Positions 1 through 9,380 of a stretch of 64,000 nucleotides of DNA are shown one piece after another. Below the pieces are notes generated by a model that was not told the origin of the DNA, made no database searches, and saw only the letters and a list, made by a program, of their open reading frames with translations. This DNA is from Flavobacteriaceae bacterium (GTDB lineage: Bacteria > Bacteroidota > Bacteroidia > Flavobacteriales > Flavobacteriaceae). Position 1 is the first letter of the stretch; every line of letters begins with the position of its first letter. The position numbers were made by a program, and so were the translations under genes. Location: NCBI GenBank assembly GCA_029248405.1, contig JAQWJJ010000016.1:62001-126000 (forward strand), in the 5' to 3' direction.

Positions 1-972
1 TTGTTGGCCACCTATTATAGCGTACAGCGATTGGACCGTAAAGAAGACTTTTACAACCTTATTGTTTTGGCAGGGTTTGGCTTTGCTCTTTTTCACTTGC
101 TTGATATTGGCGTTGGCTTGTTGCGCTACAAACCCAACCTTCAAAAATTCAGAGAATTATTTGGCAAACTTAATCATGTTGAGATGGTGGCTTTATTCTT
201 AGTGACCTGTGTCAAAACATTGCCCGTCAAAAAATCCAGATTCAAAATCATCTATCAGCTTTGTGTTGCCGCACTCGTTTTTTCATTCCTGCTTTATTTT
301 TCACGGACCATGATCGTGGTATTCTTCTTAATGGTCTTGGCCTATAAGGGTTATTTGAAACTCAATGCTAGAGGAGCGGTTATGCTCTCTATTTTGGCTA
401 TTGTTGGGGCTGGATTTGTCTTTTTTCTTGACCAATATGATCCTGCCCAGGTCAAAGAACCGACAGTGGCCTCTCGCTTTTTAGAAAAGGTAAAAAACTC
501 TTATACAGAAGCGTTCGAACCGATCAAGTTTGACCGATATCGACTAGATCGAAGAGAGCTTTGGCCACGTTGGAGGGCTTACGAGGCGAGCTTGGTTTTG
601 GAGGAGGTCGATCAAGAACGCAAGTGGGTCCAAGGCAAAGGTTTTGGTTCTACGGTCGATGTGGGTTTTGAGGTGCGCCTCAACGGAGAGCTCATGCAGC
701 ACCTCCCGACGGTGCACAATGGCATTACCTATGTTTACATGAAGACGGGCTTATTGGGCTTATTGCTCTACGGATCGATCATTCTTCTGCTCTACCTCCA
801 CTCCTATCGACAGGCATCTTCACAGCGCACCAAGCAGTATCATAATGTTCTGGTGGCTGTAGGGCTTTATATGTTGGCAGCGAGCATGGTTGTTACAGGG
901 ATATTCAAACCCTATATGATGATTTGTTATCTGGCGGGAGGCACTTTCGCGCTCAAACAATACGCACCATGA
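1..972 (+). CDS. O-antigen ligase/polymerase-like membrane protein (5' partial)
   Basis: An integral membrane protein, probably a Wzy/WaaL-type enzyme that polymerises or ligates surface polysaccharide repeat units at the periplasmic face of the inner membrane. The reading frame is open from the first base, so the true start probably lies upstream. Hydrophobic segments lie near residues 17-41, 84-101, 104-120, 127-145, 250-268 and 283-320. A long hydrophilic loop covers about 146-245, and just after it the sequence VHNGITYVYMKTGLLG resembles the H-N-x(7-8)-E/K-x-G-x-x-G signature of the Wzy_C family. The stop overlaps the next gene's ATG (ATGA), so translation is probably coupled. Family placement rests on topology and this motif; ligase cannot be told from polymerase. 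Confidence 0.7.
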   Translation: MLATYYSVQRLDRKEDFYNLIVLAGFGFALFHLLDIGVGLLRYKPNLQKFRELFGKLNHVEMVALFLVTCVKTLPVKKSRFKIIYQLCVAALVFSFLLYFSRTMIVVFFLMVLAYKGYLKLNARGAVMLSILAIVGAGFVFFLDQYDPAQVKEPTVASRFLEKVKNSYTEAFEPIKFDRYRLDRRELWPRWRAYEASLVLEEVDQERKWVQGKGFGSTVDVGFEVRLNGELMQHLPTVHNGITYVYMKTGLLGLLLYGSIILLLYLHSYRQASSQRTKQYHNVLVAVGLYMLAASMVVTGIFKPYMMICYLAGGTFALKQYAP

Positions 973-2072
973 AAATAGCAATTTTTGGCACTAGGGGGAT
1001 TCCCAACCATCATGGCGGATTTGAGCAGTTTGCCGAAATGTTTGCGCCGTATTTGGTGCGCGCGGGTCATGAGGTTTATGTTTATTGTTCTCATAGCCAC
1101 CCCTATCAAGAAAAGACCTTTGAGGGAGCACACTTGATACATTGTCACGACCCAGAAAATAAGTGGGGTACTGTAGGCCAGTTTGTTTACGATCTCAACT
1201 GCATGCGCGATGCACGCAAACGAGGGTTTGATATTTTCTTACAACTGGGCTACACCAGCAGCTCTGTATGGTATCGATTGCTGCCTAAAAAGCCTGTGAT
1301 CATCACGAATATGGATGGTTTGGAATGGAAGCGCGCCAAATATAATGCACTGGTGCGTCGGTTTTTGGCACAAGCCGAAAAGTGGGCGGTCAAAAGCAGT
1401 GATTACCTTATTGCGGACAATCCAGCAATCCAAAACTACCTGAGCGAGCGCTACAATAAACCATCACACTATATAGCGTATGGATCGCAGGCGTTTGAAA
1501 ACCCAAATACCGAAGACCTCAAACCATACGGCCTGACACCGTCAACTTACGACCTCATCGTCGCAAGGATGGAGCCAGAAAACAACATTGAAACCATTTT
1601 GGATGGTGTCGTTGCCGCTAAAACCAAACACCCTTGCGTTGTGGTAGGCAAAAACGAAGCCACCGCCTTTGGTCGTTATTTGACCCAAAAATTTAAAGAT
1701 GTTGCGGACATCCAATTTGTTGGTGGCGTTTACAATCAAGGGGTTTTGGACAATTTGAGGCACCATGCCCGCGTTTACTTTCATGGTCATAGCGTTGGGG
1801 GTACAAATCCGTCATTACTCGAGGCTATGGGTAGTGGTGTTTTGATTGCGGCGCACAATAACGATTTTAATCGCTATATTTTAGGTGATGACGCTCTATA
1901 TTTCGAGACTTCAGCCGATGTAGCTGCCCTTTTGGACCAGCCCAGAGCGCCTGAGCAGGACCAATTATTTGTCGACCGCAATCATCAAAAAATCAAAACC
2001 TTATACCACTGGAACCGCATCAATCAACAGTATTTAGATTTTTTTCAAAAGGCGCATGATGAGCAGGTTTGA
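969..2072 (+). CDS. GT-B glycosyltransferase with DUF1972 N-terminus
   Basis: A 367-residue cytoplasmic glycosyltransferase, probably adding a sugar to a lipid-linked surface polysaccharide. Residues 7-19 (GTRGIPNHHGGFE) are the signature of DUF1972, the N-terminal domain of rhamnosyltransferase-like (Cps2T-type) enzymes. Residues 272-290, with HSVGGTNPSLLEAMGSG, form the C-terminal GT-B nucleotide-sugar site with its conserved E. The ATG at 969 was chosen because it makes the ATGA overlap with the upstream stop and gives the family's normal N-terminus; an upstream in-frame start at 924 would add 15 residues encoded inside the previous gene. The donor and acceptor sugars cannot be read from the sequence. 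Confidence 0.88.
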   Translation: MKIAIFGTRGIPNHHGGFEQFAEMFAPYLVRAGHEVYVYCSHSHPYQEKTFEGAHLIHCHDPENKWGTVGQFVYDLNCMRDARKRGFDIFLQLGYTSSSVWYRLLPKKPVIITNMDGLEWKRAKYNALVRRFLAQAEKWAVKSSDYLIADNPAIQNYLSERYNKPSHYIAYGSQAFENPNTEDLKPYGLTPSTYDLIVARMEPENNIETILDGVVAAKTKHPCVVVGKNEATAFGRYLTQKFKDVADIQFVGGVYNQGVLDNLRHHARVYFHGHSVGGTNPSLLEAMGSGVLIAAHNNDFNRYILGDDALYFETSADVAALLDQPRAPEQDQLFVDRNHQKIKTLYHWNRINQQYLDFFQKAHDEQV

Positions 2073-3273
2073 GACCGTCAATATTGAGCGATTTTTGCCA
2101 TGGGTCATTGCCCTAGTGCTGATCAGTATTCCCCTACCATACGTCTACAGCACCATTGGCGCAGGTCTTTTGTTGCTGGTCGGGCTCTTTGGTTTGGCCA
2201 AGGGCTATAGATCCTGGAATATGGGCCATGCGCTGCCTATAGCACTGTTTTTATTGATGCTTTTGTCGCTGTTATGGAGCGAGGACATGGCCAAATCTTG
2301 GCGAGGATTGGTCCGGCAGCTGCCCTTTTTGTTGGTGCCGATAGCATTTATTTTTTGGCCGCCTATGGACCAGAGTACACTAAAAAAGGGCCTGCGCTTG
2401 GGCAGTCGATTTATGGGCGTGATGGCACTACTCTTTATGGGCCATGCATTACTGCTTTGGGGAGAAGGGGCGCCATCTGCCGTCTTTTTTTACCACGCGT
2501 TGGTGGCGGTCGCAGATTTGAATGCGATATACCTGTCGGGGGTTACGGCATTTTTTGTCTTGTACCTGTGGTTTACAGAACCTTGGAATAAGCGCAATAC
2601 GATGACAAGTGTTGTACTCACGGTCTTTTTGGTATTATTGTCTTCAAAGAATATCATTGCGACCACAGGACTATTGGCGTTACTGGGAGTTGTTTTCCAT
2701 AAGGGCAAAAGTATCAAGCACTATGGTCTGATGCTCCTGGTGTTGGCGGTTCTGGGGATGGCCTGGCAAAAAACACCATGGCAACAACGCTGGAGTGATG
2801 AGTGGAACGCAAGTTGGACAGACGCCTTAGAATGCGAAGGATTTACAGATGTTTATCCATGGACAGGCACCACTTTACGGGTCTTTTTTACGCGGGTTTT
2901 TTATGAGCAATTGAACCATGATCAAGCCTGGTGGAGGGGGTATGGGATCAATGCGGGTCAGGCCAAAATTGCCGAGCGGCAAAATCAATACTATGTTTAC
3001 TGTGGTTACAACACGTACAATCTTCACAATCAATATTGGCAGACCGTATTTGAATTAGGTGTTTTTGGAGGCTTATTGGTGCTGGGTTTGTTGGCCTATT
3101 TGATGTGGTTATTTTGCACATCACGCCAAAGAATGATTTTGTTTTTTACGGTGTTGATGGCCGCTCTTTTTGTCACCGAAACCTACCTGTGGCGCCAACG
3201 CGGTATGATCCATTTTTTGTTGATTTATGGTTTGCTGGTGCATGTTTACACCCCGAAAAATAGAGCGCTATGA
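2056..3273 (+). CDS. O-antigen ligase/polymerase family protein (second copy)
   Basis: A 405-residue polytopic membrane protein of the Wzy/WaaL type. Hydrophobic helices run through residues 15-250 and again after residue 330. Between them lies a large polar loop, and NLHNQYWQTVFELGVFGG just before the last helices matches the H-N-x(7)-E-x-G-x-x-G signature of the Wzy_C domain. ATG codons occur at 2056 and 2059. The gene overlaps the preceding glycosyltransferase by 17 bases and the next one by four, so it belongs to the same tightly packed transcript. Its substrate is unknown; it is the second of three such proteins within 5.7 kb. Confidence 0.8.
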   Translation: MMSRFETVNIERFLPWVIALVLISIPLPYVYSTIGAGLLLLVGLFGLAKGYRSWNMGHALPIALFLLMLLSLLWSEDMAKSWRGLVRQLPFLLVPIAFIFWPPMDQSTLKKGLRLGSRFMGVMALLFMGHALLLWGEGAPSAVFFYHALVAVADLNAIYLSGVTAFFVLYLWFTEPWNKRNTMTSVVLTVFLVLLSSKNIIATTGLLALLGVVFHKGKSIKHYGLMLLVLAVLGMAWQKTPWQQRWSDEWNASWTDALECEGFTDVYPWTGTTLRVFFTRVFYEQLNHDQAWWRGYGINAGQAKIAERQNQYYVYCGYNTYNLHNQYWQTVFELGVFGGLLVLGLLAYLMWLFCTSRQRMILFFTVLMAALFVTETYLWRQRGMIHFLLIYGLLVHVYTPKNRAL

Positions 3274-4376
3274 AGATTTTGATTGACGCCCATAAGTTTG
3301 GAGAAAAGCACGAAGGGACCAGTACTTACCTCTCAGGAATTTATCAATCTTTGATGCTATTGCACCCCGAATGGGAATATGTATTTGTGGGCAGGCATCA
3401 AAAAGCGATGCAAGGTGTTTTTGGACAAGGGCCTCATGTGCGTTACCGTCTTTTGAAGGCAAAAAGTCGTTTTTGGCGGATGATGGTCGAAATGCCCCAA
3501 ATTCTTCGCCAAGAAAACCCAGATTACGCTCATTTTCAATACATCACGCCAATGGGTGCCCGATCGCCCTATATTGTGACGACCCACGACATACTCTTTG
3601 AAGAAAAACGTTTCAGGCATTTTTTCCCATTCACCTACCGTTGGCTCAATGGGTTTCTTTTCCGAAGATCTGCGCGCAAAGCCAAAATACTTTGCACCGT
3701 TTCGGCGTATTCTAAGGAGAAAATTGTGCAATATTACGGAAAGAGTCCAGGGGAAATTGTGGTCACGCCAAATGCTGTAAAATCAAACGACCCCAACAAT
3801 GAATTTGATCAGTTGGTGATGGAGCGCTATGGCCTTGACCGATTTTTATTGCTGGTGAGCCGCGTAGAGCCCAGAAAAAACCACTTAGCGCTTTATCGGT
3901 CATTTGTTGCGTTGGGGCTAAAGGACAAAGGCTATAAACTTGTCTTGATCGGCAAAAATGAATGGCAATCTCAAGAAACAAAAGATTTTGTGGCGCAACA
4001 CCAATCGGCATTAGTCGATGCGATGGTGATAATAGAGGACATAGATTTGGCTCATTTGGAGGCGTTTTATCGCTGTGCTGAGGTTTTTGTTTATCCGTCA
4101 TTTGCAGAAGGCTTTGGCATTCCTCCGCTCGAGGCGGCAATCGCCCAGACCAAAGTGGTCTGTTCTTCTGCCACAGCCATGAAAGATTTTGACTTTTTCC
4201 CATATCATATTGATCCGACGGATCAAGATGCCCTAGACACAGCGATTAATGAGGCCATACACGATGAGGATTATGACCTTCAGGGCCTTAAAAATGTTGT
4301 GCGGGACAAATATCAATGGACGAATTCGGCGCAAATTCTGGCAGAAGCCATAAAAGCGACGCCCAAACAACAATAA
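3270..4376 (+). CDS. Glycosyltransferase family 4 (GT-B)
   Basis: A 368-residue GT-B glycosyltransferase for surface polysaccharide assembly. The N-terminus (MKILIDAHKFGEKHEGTSTY) resembles the acceptor-side domain of family 4 mannosyltransferase-like enzymes. Residues 197-204 (SRVEPRKN) and 274-290 (VYPSFAEGFGIPPLEAA) are the donor-site motifs, with the retaining-enzyme EGFGIPPLE signature. No membrane segment or signal peptide is visible, so it acts at the cytoplasmic face. It overlaps the previous gene by ATGA and is followed by a 65-base gap holding a repeated ATTAGGCCA. The sugar specificity is not readable. Confidence 0.9.
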   Translation: MKILIDAHKFGEKHEGTSTYLSGIYQSLMLLHPEWEYVFVGRHQKAMQGVFGQGPHVRYRLLKAKSRFWRMMVEMPQILRQENPDYAHFQYITPMGARSPYIVTTHDILFEEKRFRHFFPFTYRWLNGFLFRRSARKAKILCTVSAYSKEKIVQYYGKSPGEIVVTPNAVKSNDPNNEFDQLVMERYGLDRFLLLVSRVEPRKNHLALYRSFVALGLKDKGYKLVLIGKNEWQSQETKDFVAQHQSALVDAMVIIEDIDLAHLEAFYRCAEVFVYPSFAEGFGIPPLEAAIAQTKVVCSSATAMKDFDFFPYHIDPTDQDALDTAINEAIHDEDYDLQGLKNVVRDKYQWTNSAQILAEAIKATPKQQ

Positions 4377-4441
4377 ATTAGGCCATCGATAAAAATTAGG
4401 CCAAGAGAATATTTTATATCTTACTCTTTTAAATTGACACT

Positions 4442-5656
4442 GTGAAAGTATTAGCCTCTTCCATATATCCTTACCTATGCTTTCTGTTGTTTTTGACACT
4501 GCCTTTTGACGATTACTTTAGGGCGTTGCCCAACCTGCTCTTAGTGTTGCTTTTGGGGCTGTTTCCATTTGTTATTCAACGTTCTGAATTCAAAAATTGG
4601 CACAAATCACCGGTCATTTGGGTTTTGGCGTTTTTGCTGTTTGTGGTCCTACAGGCCTGGTTTTTAGGCCGTTGGGGGCAAGACTTTGTGGTGATCAAAA
4701 AAATGCTTTTGGCGGCTGGCCTTGCCTTGTTGTTATTGCCGGTGCGGGAGAACCGGACACTGCATCATGGGATCATTTATTCTTCCATAGCAGCCATCCT
4801 GTTTTCTATGGTTCAGTTGATCCTCTTGCTTAATGAGGGACTAGAGATCTCTTTTTTGGCTTCTGCCGGAATTATTGAAGCACTGCTTATGGACCGTATT
4901 TATCTGGGCCTTTTGTCAGTTCTATCGGTCATTGTCTCTTACCGACATTTGCAAAAAACGTATCATCCGAATAATGGTTATTACCTGGCCAACATCATAT
5001 TACAGCTTTGTTTTGTCTTGTTTATTGTGTCGCGCATTGCCATTATCGTCTTGCTTCTTTGTTTTGTCCTTAGTCTCTTTTATCGCCAAAAGAGGGGGCC
5101 GCAACTGTTGTTTTTTGGCGGTATTCTCGGGCTTGTATTGGCTTTGGCTTTTGTCTTAAACAACGATCTGCGCCAACAATTTTTTTACAACAACAATCCA
5201 GAACATCAAGAAGGCCTTTTGGCCAATACCACCGCTTTAGAGCCCCGCATGGTGATTTGGGATTGCGCCTGGCGCATCAAAGAAGACCCGGGAGTGTTCT
5301 GGAAAGGGCTAGGCTATACACAAACCAATGCACGCATGTTGGCGTGTTATGGCGCACACATTACCAACAACATCAAGAGGGAGTGGTTTTTGACCCGAAA
5401 ATATAACGTTCACAATCAGTTTTTGTCGATATACTTGGGCAATGGCGTCGTGGCTTTTGTGCTTTTTGTCATGAGCTTTGTGGTCTTGTTTTGGCGGCAG
5501 AAACGAGCATTATTTCCTATGGCTCTAGGCATCACCGTTATGGTGTTTTTAATGGCAGAAAATGTTTTTCACCGTCAAATAGGAGCTTATTATATGGGAT
5601 TCATATGGACTCTGCTGCTGTTTGCATCACCACCACAAAAGCCGATAGCCTCATAG
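4442..5656 (+). CDS. O-antigen ligase/polymerase family protein (third copy)
   Basis: A 404-residue membrane protein with about ten hydrophobic segments and a polar loop around residues 235-320. Near residue 322, VHNQFLSIYLGNGVVAF matches the H-N-Q-x-L-x(4)-G core of the Wzy_C ligase/polymerase family. The start is GTG at 4442; it directly precedes a hydrophobic first segment and no better in-frame ATG is nearby. Unlike its neighbours it does not overlap the upstream gene, so it may be transcribed partly on its own. One copy might act as polymerase and another as ligase, but I cannot assign them. Confidence 0.8.
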   Translation: MKVLASSIYPYLCFLLFLTLPFDDYFRALPNLLLVLLLGLFPFVIQRSEFKNWHKSPVIWVLAFLLFVVLQAWFLGRWGQDFVVIKKMLLAAGLALLLLPVRENRTLHHGIIYSSIAAILFSMVQLILLLNEGLEISFLASAGIIEALLMDRIYLGLLSVLSVIVSYRHLQKTYHPNNGYYLANIILQLCFVLFIVSRIAIIVLLLCFVLSLFYRQKRGPQLLFFGGILGLVLALAFVLNNDLRQQFFYNNNPEHQEGLLANTTALEPRMVIWDCAWRIKEDPGVFWKGLGYTQTNARMLACYGAHITNNIKREWFLTRKYNVHNQFLSIYLGNGVVAFVLFVMSFVVLFWRQKRALFPMALGITVMVFLMAENVFHRQIGAYYMGFIWTLLLFASPPQKPIAS

Positions 5657-5675
5657 GCGTTAGCACTATAAATCG

Positions 5676-5683
5676 TATTTTTG
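5676..5683 (+). promoter_or_regulatory. -7 promoter element (TATTTTTG) before ugd
   Basis: TATTTTTG matches the Bacteroidota primary-sigma -7 consensus TAnnTTTG. It lies 25 bases before the GTG start of the UDP-glucose dehydrogenase gene. No clear TTG is seen at the usual -33 distance, so this is a one-box prediction. It would separate the ugd-uxs-glycosylphosphotransferase part of the cluster from the upstream ligase and transferase part. Confidence 0.45.
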
Positions 5684-5708
5684 CACACTTAGAAAAAGAA
5701 TAGACAAA

Positions 5709-7022
5709 GTGAATATAGCAGTAATTGGAACAGGATATGTAGGATTGGTCACAGGAACATGTTTGGCCGAAACAGGCAATGAGGTGATTTGCGTCGACAT
5801 CGATCATGCCAAAGTTGCCCAGATGAAAAACGGCGTCGTGCCCATCTATGAGCCGCACTTGGACGTTCTTTTTGAGCGCAACATCAAGGCCAATCGGTTG
5901 CATTTTACCACAGACCTTGGCCAGGGTTTAGACCATGCAGATATTGTTTTTCTGGCACTGCCAACACCAGAGGATGAAGATGGCTCGGCAGACTTGTCAT
6001 ACGTTTTGGGTGTTGCGGACAAAATCGGACAGCAGATTTCTAGCTACAAGGTAATTGTCGACAAGAGTACGGTGCCTGTAGGTACTGCAGAAAAAGTGCG
6101 CGCCACTATTGCCAAAAACGCCTCCTGCGATTTTGATGTGGTCTCAAATCCAGAGTTTTTGAGGGAGGGGTATGCGGTAGATGACTTTCTTAAGCCAGAA
6201 CGAATTGTTGTGGGCTCTTCAAGCGCGAGGGCTACCGAAATGATGCAAAAATTATATGCGCCTTTTGTGCGTTCAGGAAACCCGGTCATCATCATGGACG
6301 AGAAATCTGCCGAGCTGACCAAATACGCAGCCAATTCCTTTTTGGCCGCAAAAATCACCTTCATGAACGAAGTCGCTAATTATTGCGAAATGGTTGGTGC
6401 AGACGTTGATAAAGTCCGTGTGGGCATGGGCACAGACTCGCGTATCGGCAAACGTTTTCTTTTTCCAGGCATTGGTTATGGCGGATCATGTTTTCCTAAA
6501 GACGTTAAGGCCCTTCAAAAAGCCGGAAGTGATGTGGGCTATGATTTTAAGATTTTGGAGGCCGTGATCGGCGTCAATCAACGACAAAAAACCATTCAGG
6601 TGCCTAAGATTTTAGGGCATTTGGGCGAGGACCTTACGGGGAAGAAAATTGCCATTTGGGGACTGGCTTTTAAACCCGAAACAGACGATGTGCGTGAGGC
6701 ACCCGCAATTGATGTGATCAATGCTTTATTGGCGCGGGGGGCCAGAATTGTGGCTTTTGATCCAGAGGCGATGCCCAATATTGAGAAGCAGTTTGGCAAT
6801 AGAATTGAATTCGCGCAACAGATGTATGGCCCCCTTGAAGACGCAGATGCCCTAGTGATCTGCACGGAATGGAGTATTTTTCGGTCTCCTGATTTTGCCA
6901 AGGTCAAATCTCTTTTGCGCGCCCCTGTGATTTTTGACGGGCGTAATTTATACAACACCAATGATATGGCTAACGAAGGATTTCACTATGTTTCCATTGG
7001 CCGCAACACGGTAACGTCATGA
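5709..7022 (+). CDS. ugd: UDP-glucose 6-dehydrogenase
   Basis: Oxidises UDP-glucose twice with NAD+ to UDP-glucuronate in the cytoplasm. At 437 residues it has the usual family length. The N-terminal Rossmann motif is [10 protein letters not shown] (7-16), and the catalytic cysteine sits in [11 protein letters not shown] (Cys261). Further conserved pieces are the TVPVGT and NPEFLREG segments and the C-terminal UDP-binding domain. It starts with GTG at 5709, in frame with the intact Rossmann strand. Its stop overlaps the start of the next gene, UDP-xylose synthase, which uses its product, so the pair forms a UDP-glucose to UDP-glucuronate to UDP-xylose route. Confidence 0.96.
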   Translation: MNIAVIGTGYVGLVTGTCLAETGNEVICVDIDHAKVAQMKNGVVPIYEPHLDVLFERNIKANRLHFTTDLGQGLDHADIVFLALPTPEDEDGSADLSYVLGVADKIGQQISSYKVIVDKSTVPVGTAEKVRATIAKNASCDFDVVSNPEFLREGYAVDDFLKPERIVVGSSSARATEMMQKLYAPFVRSGNPVIIMDEKSAELTKYAANSFLAAKITFMNEVANYCEMVGADVDKVRVGMGTDSRIGKRFLFPGIGYGGSCFPKDVKALQKAGSDVGYDFKILEAVIGVNQRQKTIQVPKILGHLGEDLTGKKIAIWGLAFKPETDDVREAPAIDVINALLARGARIVAFDPEAMPNIEKQFGNRIEFAQQMYGPLEDADALVICTEWSIFRSPDFAKVKSLLRAPVIFDGRNLYNTNDMANEGFHYVSIGRNTVTS

Positions 7023-8020
7023 CCGACTTGACTAAAAAAAGGGTTTTAATCACTGGGGCTGCTGGATTTTTGGGGTCCCATCTTTGCGACCGCTTTATGG
7101 CCGAGGGTTGTGCAGTACTCGCCATGGATAATCTTATCACTGGTGACCGAAAAAACATCAAGCACCTTCTGGGGCAGTCGCATTTTGACTTCATTGAGCA
7201 TGATGTTACGGAATATGTTGAAGTTGATGGCCCAATTGATTACATCATGCATTTTGCCTCTCCAGCCAGCCCAATAGACTACCTCAAAATTCCCATACAA
7301 ACACTTAAAGTAGGGTCTTTGGGCACGCACAATTTATTGGGCGTTGCCAAGGAAAAAAAGGCCCGAATCCTTATCGCCTCTACCTCTGAAGTCTATGGCG
7401 ATCCATTAGTGCACCCTCAAGACGAAAATTATTATGGCAATGTCAATACTATTGGGCCGCGTGGCGTCTATGACGAAGCTAAGCGCTTTCAAGAATCCAT
7501 CACCATGGCATATCACCGATTCCATGGCCTTGAAACCCGCATCGCCAGAATTTTTAATACTTACGGGCCACGCATGCGCCTGAATGATGGTCGGGTGATC
7601 CCAGCCTTTATGGGTCAGGCATTGCGAGGAGAGGACCTTACGGTCTTTGGTGATGGGGCACAAACCAGATCTTTTTGTTATGTGGCGGATCAAATTGAGG
7701 GCTTGTTTCGGCTATTGATGAGCGATTATACGGCCCCTGTGAATATTGGCAATCCGCATGAAATCAGCATCCTGGACTTTGCGCAAGAAATCATCAAATT
7801 GACGGAATCGCGTCAAAAAATCATTTTTGAGCCATTACCACAGGACGATCCTATGCAACGTCAGCCGGACATTACCCTGGCAAAGGATTTATTAGGATGG
7901 TTTCCTAAGGTCGATCGAGAGGAGGGCATGAAAAAAACATTTGACTACTTTAAAGGCCTTTCTGAAGAAGAATTATACCGAAGCGAACACAAGGACTTTT
8001 CTAGCCACATCAAGAGGTAA
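7019..8020 (+). CDS. uxs: UDP-glucuronate decarboxylase (UDP-xylose synthase)
   Basis: An NAD-dependent short-chain dehydrogenase of the extended type that decarboxylates UDP-glucuronate to UDP-xylose. Visible features of the 333-residue protein are the cofactor motif GAAGFLG (13-19), the HFASPASP segment typical of UXS enzymes (78-85), STSEVYGDP (121-129) carrying the catalytic serine region, and the Y-x-x-x-K pair Tyr151/Lys155 in GVYDEAKR. It overlaps ugd by four bases, which supports this function over generic NAD-dependent epimerase. It presumably supplies UDP-xylose to glycosyltransferases of the same cluster. Confidence 0.93.
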   Translation: MTDLTKKRVLITGAAGFLGSHLCDRFMAEGCAVLAMDNLITGDRKNIKHLLGQSHFDFIEHDVTEYVEVDGPIDYIMHFASPASPIDYLKIPIQTLKVGSLGTHNLLGVAKEKKARILIASTSEVYGDPLVHPQDENYYGNVNTIGPRGVYDEAKRFQESITMAYHRFHGLETRIARIFNTYGPRMRLNDGRVIPAFMGQALRGEDLTVFGDGAQTRSFCYVADQIEGLFRLLMSDYTAPVNIGNPHEISILDFAQEIIKLTESRQKIIFEPLPQDDPMQRQPDITLAKDLLGWFPKVDREEGMKKTFDYFKGLSEEELYRSEHKDFSSHIKR

Positions 8021-8022
8021 AT

Positions 8023-9378
8023 ATGATTTATAAAACAGGACGATATTCAGGGTTTTTGAGGCCGATTTCTTACGGAATTGATCTGGGCATCATACACCTG
8101 TTTGCGGCACCTTTCTTTGCCGATAGCCTGGTGCTGCTCAACTATATCTTGTTCGTTTCTTTTGCTTGGATGGCCACGGCGTTTCGGTCTAATTTTTATG
8201 AGATTTATCGTTTTACCCGCACGACCAATATCTTATCCCTAGGCCTAAAGCAAGGCGCTTTGTTTGTTTTGTTGGTTTTCGCATTTTTTGGGTTTTATCG
8301 AGACATCACGGTGACGCCTTGGGAGATCCTTTGGTACACTGCCAAAGTGATGACGGCAATCACTTTGAGCAAGATCGGCATCTATTATTTGCTAAAAAAA
8401 TACAGGGTGTTGCTCAAGGGAAATTTGCGACGCGTGGTGATTGTGGGCCTCAATCAAAAGACAGATCAGCTCCGGAAGTTTTTTGAAGAAAACCCGGAGT
8501 ATGGCTATGTGTTGCTCAAAACATTTGACCTCAACGGCCCAGACAAGACGCGGCTCAAGGACTGCTTTGCTTTTATTGATCAAAACAATATTGATGAAAT
8601 CTATACGTCAGTCGCTCAATTAGATAACCAGCATCTGAATCAGCTCATCGATTACGCAGACAATAACCTTAAGATTTTAAAGTTTTTGCCGGACAATAAA
8701 GACGTCTATAGCAAACGCTTAGATTTTACCTATTACGGTTATTTGCCCATTATTTCTATGCGCAAAATTCCAATAGATGAGCCGTTTAATAAATTCATCA
8801 AACGGAGTTTTGATGTGGTGTTGTCTATTTTTATCATCGTGGCAATTTTGTCGTGGTTGACACCACTTTTGGGGCTGATCATTAAACTCGAGTCTAAAGG
8901 GCCAATTTTTTTCAAGCAAAAGCGTAATGGCTTAGATTACAAGGAGTTTTATTGTTATAAATTCCGGTCGATGCGGCCAAATCCTGACGCCCACCTTCAT
9001 CAGATTTCAAAAAATGATCCGCGCGTGACCCGAATAGGGAAGATCATCCGCAAGACCAGTATCGACGAATTGCCACAATTCATCAATGTGCTAAAGGGCG
9101 AGATGTCTGCAGTGGGCCCAAGGCCCCATATGGTGAGCCACACCCATATGTACGCCGAAAAAATCGATAAGTTCATGGTCCGACATTTTATCAAACCAGG
9201 CATTACCGGACTTGCTCAGGTCAGTGGCTTTAGAGGAGAAGTAGAAGACGACAACCACATCATTAATCGGGTCAAATACGATATTTTTTATTTAGAAAAC
9301 TGGTCGCTCCTTCTGGATGTTAAAATCGTGTTTCAAACGATTTTTAATGCCTTACGTGGAGAAGACAAAGCGTATTAG
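8023..9378 (+). CDS. Polyprenyl glycosylphosphotransferase (WcaJ/PssY-type)
   Basis: Starts surface polysaccharide synthesis by moving a hexose-1-phosphate from UDP-sugar onto undecaprenyl phosphate at the inner membrane. The 451-residue protein has four N-terminal hydrophobic segments (about 12-30, 36-54, 77-93, 104-123), a nucleotide-binding-like domain (135-240) starting RRVVIVGLNQ, then a membrane hairpin (264-288) and the bacterial sugar transferase domain. Conserved pieces of that domain are KRSFDVVLS, KFRSMRPN, RKTSIDELPQF, MSAVGPRP and KPGITGLAQVSG. It begins two bases after uxs. The sugar, glucose or galactose, cannot be assigned. Confidence 0.93.
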   Translation: MIYKTGRYSGFLRPISYGIDLGIIHLFAAPFFADSLVLLNYILFVSFAWMATAFRSNFYEIYRFTRTTNILSLGLKQGALFVLLVFAFFGFYRDITVTPWEILWYTAKVMTAITLSKIGIYYLLKKYRVLLKGNLRRVVIVGLNQKTDQLRKFFEENPEYGYVLLKTFDLNGPDKTRLKDCFAFIDQNNIDEIYTSVAQLDNQHLNQLIDYADNNLKILKFLPDNKDVYSKRLDFTYYGYLPIISMRKIPIDEPFNKFIKRSFDVVLSIFIIVAILSWLTPLLGLIIKLESKGPIFFKQKRNGLDYKEFYCYKFRSMRPNPDAHLHQISKNDPRVTRIGKIIRKTSIDELPQFINVLKGEMSAVGPRPHMVSHTHMYAEKIDKFMVRHFIKPGITGLAQVSGFRGEVEDDNHIINRVKYDIFYLENWSLLLDVKIVFQTIFNALRGEDKAY

Positions 9379-9380
9379 TC

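Noticed and set aside
924-968. Upstream in-frame extension of the DUF1972 glycosyltransferase
   Set aside because: The ATG at 969 overlaps the preceding stop and gives the normal family N-terminus; the extra 15 residues are encoded inside another gene.
4377-4441. Direct repeat ATTAGGCCA as an operator or mobile-element footprint
   Set aside because: There are only two short copies, and no inverted repeat, target duplication or transposase.
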